DNA of 64,000 nucleotides from Acanthococcus lagerstroemiae. Taxonomy: Eukaryota > Arthropoda > Insecta > Hemiptera > Eriococcidae. How positions within the stretch are numbered: the stretch's first letter is position 1; each line of letters opens with the position of its first letter. The position numbers were made by a program, and so were the translations under genes. Positions 56,159 to 64,000 of this stretch are shown here, in pieces. Below the pieces are notes generated by a model, which had not been told where the DNA came from, did not search any database, and saw only the letters and a list, made by a program, of their open reading frames with translations. The DNA lies in the NCBI GenBank assembly GCA_031841125.1, contig CM063111.1:56357535-56421534 (forward strand). The letters are read 5' to 3'.

Positions 56159-57355
56159 TATTGTCACATTATCAACTAAGTTAAATTTAAATATGGCTTA
56201 AATATTATACATTGAAACTTATAAAAAATTAAACAAATAACTATACTTGGGCCGAAGGCTCCTAAACTTGCCACCACTTCACACTGCTATAGAAGCAGCT
56301 GCGATAATGGGAGCTTATCGTCTGGGTCAACCAAACCTTCAGGCTCATAAACCAGGCGCCACAGAAGGATATGGGAGATGGCGGGGACAATAGGCAAATG
56401 CTTTGGGATGCCAAAGGACAGAATTGCGATGGAACACTTCTTCGACACGCCATACCGTGCGCCAATACCCACGCGGGAGGCTTGGGAAAAAAAGTGGCCA
56501 AGCATTCTAGGAAAAGAGGAGAATGTGTGGTTTGCAGATGCCTCTAAGAATGACCCTGATGAAGAAATCTGAATCACGAATGCAAAGGCGCTGACAACTG
56601 TTAATTGGCCCTGGGCGAATGGCGTCACTATTCTCCAAGCAGAGATAATGGTGATCACGGTGGCCATTGACAGAAGTCAGCAGAAGGGCCTTGCTAATAA
56701 ACAGATCTATATCTGTACAGACAGTCAATCCTATTAAGGTACTATCGTCACACCAAACTACATCTCTGGTGGTGGCAGAGTGTGTTAACAAACTATACAC
56801 GCTTACTCAGGAGAACCGGGTCACCATACTATGGACACCGGGACACTGCGGCATAAAAGGGAACATGATCGCTGGCAAGCCAACGAAGGAGGGCATAAAA
56901 AAAGGAATGGCAACATCCAGGCCTTGTATTCTTGTAGCATACAGCGTCATAAAATCCAAAGTAAAGGCTTGTATAAGTAAGCAGACGGAAATATACTGGC
57001 GGTTGGCCAGTGGCATGACTGTCAGCAAAACACTGATAGGGGACGCCCCCAGTAAGTATGCCAAGTTCCTATTAGGGCTTGACAGGAAACATGCAAAGCT
57101 CATGGTCGGACTACTAACCGGTCATGGGGCCACAAAACACATGTGGTATAAAATAGGAGTGGTAAGAAGCGGCTCCTCCAGGCACTGTGGAGAAGAAGAA
57201 GAAACCTCGATCCATATCATATATGTCAATGCCCAGCAATCGCCGGGACAAGACGCGAAGCATTGGGGCTAGAGTATCCAGCACCCAGTGAAGTCAAAGG
57301 GATAGCGCTCAGTAAAATCCTCACTTTGGCTATAGAAGTGAGGCTACTGAGCTGA
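56159..57355 (+). pseudogene. LINE RNase H domain and C-terminus
   Basis: After the foldback element: LHTAIEAAAIMGAYRL (end of the connection region), VWFADASKN (first catalytic Asp), ILQAEIMVITVA (Glu), KQIYICTDSQS (second Asp), VTILWTPGHCGIKGNMIAGK. The last catalytic Asp, normally in N-E-x-A-D, is replaced (NMIAG), a loss-of-function change. Then LMVGLLTGHGATKHM and C-x...H-I pieces of the conserved Zn-knuckle-like C-terminus. Frameshifts lie near 56570 and 56735. The last sense stretch is EVRLLS before a stop at about 57354. Confidence 0.87.
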
Positions 57356-59769
57356 TCCTTAACAGCAACTTGAGGAATAGTGCAATGGACTCGGAAGTCT
57401 GAGCACTCGGCGCATAGGGCACCACCTCACACACAAATGAGAAATGAGAACAGGGCGACTCCTTACCCCAGGACTCTTTTCTCTGCATCCATACTTATTC
57501 GTTCTCTTCCTCCCCCTATCTAGATACCACACTAAAATTTGCGTTCTTTGCCGATGTGCGTTCCCCAACCAAAGGCTCGACTGCTTTCACTTTCTCCGGT
57601 AAGAGGCGAAAAGACTTTCGTCGCTAGTGTTCTTCGACTCTTGCACCTTTACCACACTGAATCGTTTGTTTTATCGACTGACCCGATATATACTCAATTT
57701 CGGAGCTTAAATTTTATCGTTCGCGCGAATAACTCGATTCGATAAGATCTAGAAGGTTCGTAAGTAGCGGGTGTCGCCAACGGGGAGGCGGTAGGTGGAT
57801 AAGTTATACAAACAGTTAAACACCATTAAAACGAGAAAGACAGAGAGAGAGAGAAAAAGAGTACCAAGCTGAAAAGGCTAAAATCGCGAGCATAAAATTT
57901 CAAGCGCGAATAATACCGAATATAGTACATAACTTTTTTACGAGCGTTTTTTTTTCTTTTCGGGACGGTAATTGTCGCTCGTACCGCGGTTCGCGATAAA
58001 ATTAACGCGGAATCGTTAAAAGAACCCAGCGAACGAGGGGAGGGGGCTCGCAAAGCAGAAACTCGGAAGTCGCGAAAGGCGAGTAAATCATAACGAATTT
58101 GATTACTGATTAACGGTGTATAGTACGTTTCGTGCATAATTGCATTCGTCTTTCTCACCTCTCACTCTTACGGCAATTTTATTCGAATTTTATTGGCCGG
58201 TAATAATTAGAAGAGCTTTCACAACCGCAGGATACACGAAAACAGGATTTCGTATTTCAAAGAGGTAAAAAAAAAAGAACGTCACCATATTGTCAAGGTT
58301 GGTCAGCCTACATCGTCACGTCATAATGAAGTCTCGGGGTCTCCTAATGAATACAACATCCTATGAGCTTTCGACAAACCTTGAAACGAGGCTTAACAAG
58401 TTTCGTCGAAACGGGAGCTTTGCATTTTGGAAACTGAAGCACGCTCGAATCAACTCACGCAACAATTAAGTACAATTAACGATTTCAAGATATTCAGAGT
58501 CCACGGCTTGATGAAGGCTCGTCTCCTAGCCACTTGGTGGTTCTCACCTATAATCGGCACATGTGTCAGTCAATCAATCTTAAGGGTATGTCTGTGACTA
58601 CCAGACTCTTGAATCGATCTGACTGTCATTCTGTCTGTCGATTGTCCGATCAGTCTTTCTGGCTGGCTGGTCATTTCTCTGCCCAACCCCATGAGGTTTT
58701 TCTGAAATTCACTGCCACAAAAAGAAGATACATTGCCGCCTCATTTCCAGCTGATTTTTCAGCAAGTGCGGCAGCACTGCTGAGGTGCCCAATCAATACT
58801 GTCAGAAAAACCCGGGAATACGGCCAGTCCACTTCCTTACAATATTCAGCTTCAACAGAGGGTTGGCAGTGCTGAGTGACAGTACGGTTCATGTAACTGG
58901 TTGTGAGCTGGATTTAAGAGAACCGGTGATAGATAAGCAGAAATCTGTGACCACACGGCGAACTTAAATAGTAGTGAGCTAGTTGTGTAGTGGTGGAGGC
59001 ATTGACGGCTTAATTGGCAGGAAGCTGGCGGTAAAACACCGAATTACTTTGGCAATCCACTACTATGTAATGTTTATAAAAACCGAGAACTTTACAACTA
59101 CCGCGCTGCATGTATTTTTCACAACTGCGTGCTAATAGTGGTGTTAGCAATAAAACCACTGGCGGCAGTGACACGGTATTCTTCATGGGTTTCTTGTCCT
59201 AGACAACTCCACAGAGGAAGAGGAGACAAATTCCGTGGTGATAATAAATGCATACATTCATTAGATTTTTTCGATAGCGACAACGGTCCCCTCCCAGCTT
59301 GTCCACGGGATCGTTGCCACTGAGCAGGTTCGAATATTCAACGATAAATAGGCACATGGAATAGACAGACGAGAAAAGACAGAATGCAAATAGTCAAGTG
59401 ACAGACTATAGAGATCGATAAGGAGGTGGAGGGGGGAGGTGTTACAATAAAAAATAAAATAAAATAAATACCCATACGAAATTGTACGACGCACAATGTG
59501 TACCAGTGGGGCGGGGGGGGGGGGTCCAAGCCTCAAGGAAGCAAGGAAGCGTCTAGCACCAGACTCCCCCTGGTAGATTCTCATCGACAGAGGGCGAGAA
59601 AAGACAAGAAACACATCAATAATGTAAAATTTAGGAAGGTGGAGAAATTTTCTCTCAGAACCTGAATAGTAACTCTTTTCCATGTCACTCGAGCACAATA
59701 GTCGATGACACACTACTGCCCAAGTTGTACACGTCTTGGTTTCCAGATTCTAGATCTCGACTCCGAACT
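57356..59769. other. No gene recognised; CpG-rich sequence and short tracts
   Basis: 57500-58200 is CpG-rich without repeats. A12 run-like tract at 58266-58276. 59450-59466 has AAAATAAAATAAA, and a 12-base G run lies at 59513-59524. Frames here (58534-58875, 59261-59713) lack domains. Confidence 0.4.
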
Positions 59770-60480
59770 TGACTTCTTCCTGGAGGGGTGAAGAGGCTTT
59801 AACCTCACAATTTGTCAACCAGTCTGTCTCCCTGCCTTTTTCCCCCTTTACCCCTAACAACAGCACACGCTTCCCTATTTGGGGTTCCACTATCGTTGTC
59901 GAGTCCGTCCTCGCCCTTACTGCCGCCGCGTCCTGGTATCACCACGGACACAGCGACGGGCTTCAGCTGCAAAGTCAACCGTCTGATGGGGGAGCCTTCC
60001 CTACTTATGAGGAGTTCTCGTCGCTGAAGACCTGCTGCGTGGATTGCGTGAACTGCGCGGATGCTGCCCGCTGTCTCACACGTTCGGCATCCTCCTTGGC
60101 CGGTATCACTGTGCCGGCGAATTGGATCATCGCTGACCAGTTCTGCGGGCTAGCCAGCATCACTTCAACTATCGTCTCGCAAGTGATGTGGCTGCCGACA
60201 GACGCCTCGAGCGCTGCTCGTAGTGCGGCAAAAGAAGGTATGCTGCGCGTCATCGACCTCTGCACGACAATGCGAGCACTGGCTGAGTACCTTGTTCCAA
60301 CGGTTAAGGTAACCACTAAAGCAGCCATGCCCGATGAGCATTTTGCGTAAGATGGTACGTCAGCTCACCGTGCCACCGTAAAAGCCATGCCTCGAGATCA
60401 TGTACTAGCCTTAATGGTGGTCTCTTGGAGGCGAGCCGCCCACTCTTGATTTGTCTGCCGCCGAACTTCTCTCTTAATCT
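59770..60480 (-). pseudogene. LINE 3' end (RNase H-side C-terminus), I/R1/LOA or jockey type
   Basis: On the minus strand: RWHGELTYHLTQ, then after a shift MLIGHGCFSGYLNRWNKVLS, then the Zn-binding motif C-x2-C-x7-H-x4-C as CSHCRAEVDDAQHTFFCR (60278-60225), then in another frame VEVMLASPQNWSAMIQFAG and AKEDAERVRQRAAS. This string is the typical C-terminal tail of arthropod LINEs with RNase H. At least two frameshifts. The rest toward 59770 is probably 3' UTR. The plus-strand 193-codon frame at 59769-60350 is its shadow. Confidence 0.8.
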
Positions 60481-61130
60481 TCTCCTTTACTCCTTTCTTT
60501 TTTCCATCAGCTGGTCTCCCTGTCTTCATTTCTACCCGCCAGTCAGCCAGCTACTTGTTCGTTTCTTTTCATCTGTCTCTCAGCCGAACTATATCTCGAT
60601 GATAGGACGGCCGAATAACATCCTGCCTCTATACCTGAATCTTGGGACAACAGATCCTGTACGGTTACTCAGTTCCAACACTGAGAACTCCAGCTCGGAT
60701 ATAGCATTTTTCATAATTTTCAAGAAGTCACATCTCATCTTTATCTCTTTCGGAAATCTTACATGTAACATTTTTCGGCATGTAAAATGTGTAAATTCAC
60801 ACAAATTTGATACGCGTGACATTTCCGAGTAAGTCACATCATCGAGCATGGACACGACAATTGCCATCCTCCTCCCACCCTTCACCGAATTCCGCCATTA
60901 CAAAGGTTCCACAACCACGGACATACAAACTACGACTATTTGAACTTTTTAAGCAGGCATGTGCTAAAATGATCTTCGGGTGATAAGGGAAGGGGAGAGA
61001 AAGAAGGAAAGATGAAATTTCCACGGTTAACCAACCACTAAGAAAATCTTTTTCTCCAACACATCGGCTATCTGCGATCCAATTTCGTCTAACAAGTGAA
61101 ATATCAGAAGAGCTCCCCCCATCCTCCTCC
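60481..61130. other. No gene recognised
   Basis: Short frames on both strands with no domain. The words ATCTTACATGTAACATTTTT/AAAAATGT around 60756-60790 form a small inverted repeat. Confidence 0.4.
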
Positions 61131-61134
61131 TCTT

Positions 61135-61640
61135 CCTGTTTTAGCACATCCTTGTTCCCTATTCCCAACGAATCTGTCGAAGGCCAATCATCGAAACTCC
61201 GAATCTCTTGTGACTTTCCTACATTATATAAGGGTGCAACAGTTGGCCGAGTGGATAGCGCGCTGGTCCCGGAATCTTGAGGTCCCGGGTTCGAGCCCAC
61301 GTAGCAACTCGCTACATTTCGACCTAGACCGGTTTTTCCGGCAAGATGAGGAGAGGGCTCAGACAGCCTTAACAGCCTCCCCGACGTCTCTGAAATAATG
61401 CTCGAAAAGGGCGGATTCCAGGGCTCAGGTTGAGAGTAAAAAGTGAGAAAGAAGGAGCTCTTAAATGGAAGTGTCACAAAGAAGTAGCCTCATCTTGCTT
61501 TCCCTTCAGCAATCCCTTGTTCTCAACTTTCCACGAATCTGCCGCAGGCCAACTAACGAATCCCAAGCTTCCTTCCGACTTTCCAACATCAGATGCAACA
61601 GCTCTGAAATGGAAGTCTCGGAAGGAAACTCGCGGAACAA
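61135..61640. repeat. Diverged tandem duplication with a SINE in one unit
   Basis: ATCCTTGTTCCCTATTCCCA, ACGAATCTGTCGAAGGCCAA and GACTTTCCTACATTATATAA then GTGCAAC (61148-61240) correspond to ATCCCTTGTTCTCAACTTTC, CACGAATCTGCCGCAGGCCA and GACTTTCCAACATCAGATGC then AACAG (61512-61600). The following GCTCTTAAATGGAAGTGTCA and GCTCTGAAATGGAAGTCTCG also match. The second unit therefore serves as an empty-site reference for the SINE. Confidence 0.65.
61241..61456 (+). mobile_element. tRNA-derived SINE, copy 2
   Basis: AGTTGGCCGAGTGGATAGCG with A box TGGCCGAGTGG (61244-61254) and B box GGGTTCGAGCC (61288-61298). Body CGACCTAGACCGGTTTTTCC, tail CCGACGTCTCTGAAATAATG to GGGCTCAGGTTGAGAGTAAA. Comparison with the neighbouring empty unit (GCAACAGCTCTGAAATGG) places its right limit just before GCTCTTAAATGG at 61457. 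Confidence 0.88.
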
Positions 61641-61790
61641 ATTTGGATTTCCGGAGATAGGGATCTTCCTAGACCATTATGGCAGAGAAGGAACTATGTA
61701 GAATTGCAGGATGGGTTGCCACCCCGGCCAGTTAGCAGAGTCATCCCACTGAGGGAAAGTACAGAATACGAAACTTAATTTAGCAAAACT

Positions 61791-62485
61791 AATTTGAATC
61801 GGTTAGAACCAAAAGGGGTGAAGTCCAAAAATCGCACTTTTCAGGAAGCGGAAAAAACTGTTTTAATCGAAAATTTGAAAATCGTGGAATACGTCTTTCA
61901 GGGTGGTGGTAGAGGGTCACAAGAGACAACTTTCAAGCCCGGTCCCGTCGAATAAAATTTTGATGGGCCGGAGCTGGGGGGGACTTAAAGTTTACGGACT
62001 TAATCCTTTTTGGTTTTGAACGATTTTTTTTTTTACAATTTTACGGCTCGAAATTGCCCGCCCCCTTTGTAGACAGACATAAAGGGATCACTTTAGCCTT
62101 GGTCCCATTCCAATCGAGCAAAATCCCTGCTTGTAAGAAAAAAAGTTCTAAAGCTGTCGAAAGTTGCGATTTCGTTTTTGAAAATAGCATTTTTTAGGTA
62201 TAAAAATGCAAAAAGAGGGGGGTGGGCCGGAATTTTCCATTTATTTCTATTTTCTGCACTAAAATACACCATTTTCGAACAATTTCTGGAAATAATCAAT
62301 TTTTTGGAAACATTTTAATACAAAAAATTCACGGAAAGCGATGTTGCCAAAAAGCACTTTCCCAACTGTTTTAGTTAATTTCGACCACACCTGCAGGTCC
62401 GCGATACTTCAATACCCCATAATCTGTGAAAAAAGCAAAAACGACAAAAGTGGACTAGCTGCTTTTGGTTTTAACCAATTCAATT
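61791..62485. mobile_element. Candidate MITE with imperfect inverted ends
   Basis: Left end AATTTGAATCGGTTAGAACC then AAAAGGGGTGAAGTCC, and right end inverted to AATTGAATTGGTTAAAACCA then AAAGCAGCTAGTCC, about 35 bases of imperfect match. A similar internal end (CTTAATCCTTTTTGGTTTTG, 62000) raises the alternative of a shorter element ending near 62030. No coding frame; target-site duplication not clear. Confidence 0.5.
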
Positions 62486-64000
62486 GTGGTTGTTTTTTGT
62501 TTTTTTTTAGAAAAAAAAGTTAGGATCCTTTTCCACTCCTCTAATCGAAAAAGAAATTGCTTGTGCACGTCGATACATGGGGTCGAAGGTTCCTCCTATC
62601 AGGACATTCAAGAAAATTTAAGAAACAACTCGGAACTACGCCTTCGAAATCGTGATCCGCAACTGGTATTTCACTTTTTACACCATAGGCTCTCATTAAC
62701 CTTCGCCAGTATTAACAAATTCAACTTGCAACGTTTCTTATCGCCACGTGAGAGTCTCTATCTCGTGATTTCCAGTTTCTTCTGCAAACTCAGCCAACTG
62801 GACCTCAAAGACCACAAGACACCAGGACAAGTGAATCAGAGTAGGTTTGCAATAACATCTTTCTCACCTGCAACAGAAAACAAATTAAACGAATATCAGT
62901 AATGCAGTCGAATTATAGAAAATTATTCGAGTCGTACAAATTTATAAATTAATATAATAATATTTCAAAGTGCACCAGTTTCATACTTTCAGAATGATCT
63001 CCTCCCTCTCCTAAACTCATTTGCAATACTTCGAAAAGGCGCAAAACTCGTGTATACATTCAGAAGTCGAATTCGTCGACTTTTCCATCAAATGTATCCC
63101 GCCCACACATTCCCGTTCCCATTCGCAACTACTTTTCAGTGCTCTAAGTGTGGGCAACTAATACATGCGTAAGTTCGACAAGCAAATTTCCAACATAGAA
63201 CACACGTACACAAGCACCGTCACAGTTTTGCCTACATTTTCTCCATCATCGTATCCACTTTCGTAGTGGGCGCAGACACATTACTACAGATCAATTCCCA
63301 TTATAAAGAAGAAGTCCATTTCGCAATTCTCGTACACTACACAATAAGGGTACGTAAGTTTTTGTAATTTAGTGCAAAAAACTTTTTTCCGAATTTTGCA
63401 ACAACCTTCGTTTCCCTTAGTCGATTTTCATCACTCGTTCTCGCCCTCTTATCTTCGCCGGCAGTCCCGGCAATTCGCTGGGCTCCGGCTCCTCGCGTTC
63501 TCCTCATACTCACACATTTCTCTTCTCTTTCTCACACATAAGTCGAACTGTCGTATTATGGGTATAAAATCTCAGAGTACGACTAAGAAACGTTCCGAAT
63601 ACATCCGCCAGCATGCATGTGAAGGATAAAAAGCTACACACGATTATGTGTTTGTGTATGGGGAGGGGGGGGGGAAAGAAAAAGCAGAGCCTGGACATCT
63701 TACCAACTTTTTCGATCCTCCAGCCCCACAAAGCAATATTATTCGTAAATTTCGGCCAAAAACTACGCTACCGAATTCGTCTGAACTGGTTGTCGACGGC
63801 AATTCCCGTGCACACGGTAAATTTCCCTCGATACGAAAGTTACCGAAAAATAAAATCAGCGCGTTCTTCCGCGATATAATTTTTCACCATTTTTGATCCA
63901 GGCAGGGGGACCGGTGAGAGGGCTTGACGGGAACCAGAATCAGGGCGGTAAGTGTATAAATATAAAGCCGGGCCGTGGCAGAGGGTGCGAAATTAACATG
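62486..64000. other. No gene recognised
   Basis: The 145-codon frame at 62465-62902 lacks a domain. 63050-64000 is CpG-rich and apparently single copy, with a 10-base G run at 63665. A gene edge could lie beyond the window end, but nothing here shows it. Confidence 0.4.

Larger units (their letters stand above)
52300..57355 (+). mobile_element. I/R1/LOA-type LINE, near full-length ORF2, split by a foldback element
   Basis: Plus-strand element with endonuclease (52305-52990), reverse transcriptase (53333-54870), RNase H (56500-56890) and a C-terminal region to about 57355, in that order. RNase H downstream of RT is found in the I, R1 and LOA groups of LINEs. The reading frame changes at least four times and contains stops, so it is inactive. 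The 1.28-kb foldback element at 54877-56156 lies inside it. Upstream, 52060-52300 has a readable piece (SVLRVAGRLTSTGG) that may be the end of ORF1. No poly-A tail recognised. Confidence 0.88.

Noticed and set aside
59769..60350. 193-codon plus-strand frame
   Set aside because: It is the complement of a reverse-strand LINE C-terminus with clear motifs (GHGCF, Zn-binding CSHC...H...C).

Overview
The window is nuclear DNA from an animal, almost certainly an insect. It is AT-rich, full of short inverted-repeat transposons and decayed LINEs, and has AG/GT spliced exons separated by very long introns. The only host gene I can support is a calcium-dependent cell adhesion gene, a classic arthropod cadherin, on the minus strand. 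Its exons lie at 19368-19271 (tentative), 7212-7099, 6034-5915 and 5485-5336. Every junction joins in phase 0, and the last three exons together encode one complete extracellular cadherin repeat plus its linker. Protein similarity by eye points to the DE-cadherin/N-cadherin class. The species is uncertain; a hemipteran would fit but is not proven.

The rest is intronic or intergenic sequence built mostly from mobile elements. Positions 1-5300 (3' of the last visible exon) hold a nested palindrome with an 8-bp-TSD hAT MITE and a TA-flanked MITE, then a 1.47-kb foldback element. The 12-kb intron (7213-19270) contains a 1.43-kb inverted repeat at 9337-10766, an ATT microsatellite, a TA-flanked MITE at 16120-16550, a decayed unknown ORF at 16551-17530, and a hAT-type element at 17599-18442 that carries an 83-bp minisatellite. 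Positions 20-31 kb hold further MITEs, a palindrome split by a SINE tail, a BEL/Pao pol fragment, a 1.27-kb foldback mariner-type element and a tRNA-derived SINE.

From 32 to 61 kb there are five non-LTR retrotransposon remnants. They are a reverse-strand RT piece at 32195-33045, an RTE-like element at 38640-41690, an RTE-like endonuclease piece at 51515-52060, a nearly complete I/R1/LOA-type LINE with endonuclease, RT and RNase H at 52300-57355, and a reverse-strand LINE 3' end at 59770-60480. Two of these LINEs are interrupted by younger elements with intact target-site duplications: the minisatellite-bearing hAT at 39193 and the foldback element at 54877. That gives a clear order of insertion.

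Between the elements are CpG-richer, apparently single-copy stretches (about 31.2-32.2, 37.1-38.6, 42.0-42.7, 57.5-58.2 and 63-64 kb) in which I see no gene. No bacterial-type operon, CRISPR array or undescribed multi-gene system is visible. The most unusual objects are the transposon-borne minisatellite family, the long foldback elements able to give hairpin RNA, and a 105-bp insertion of unknown origin flanked by 18-bp direct repeats.
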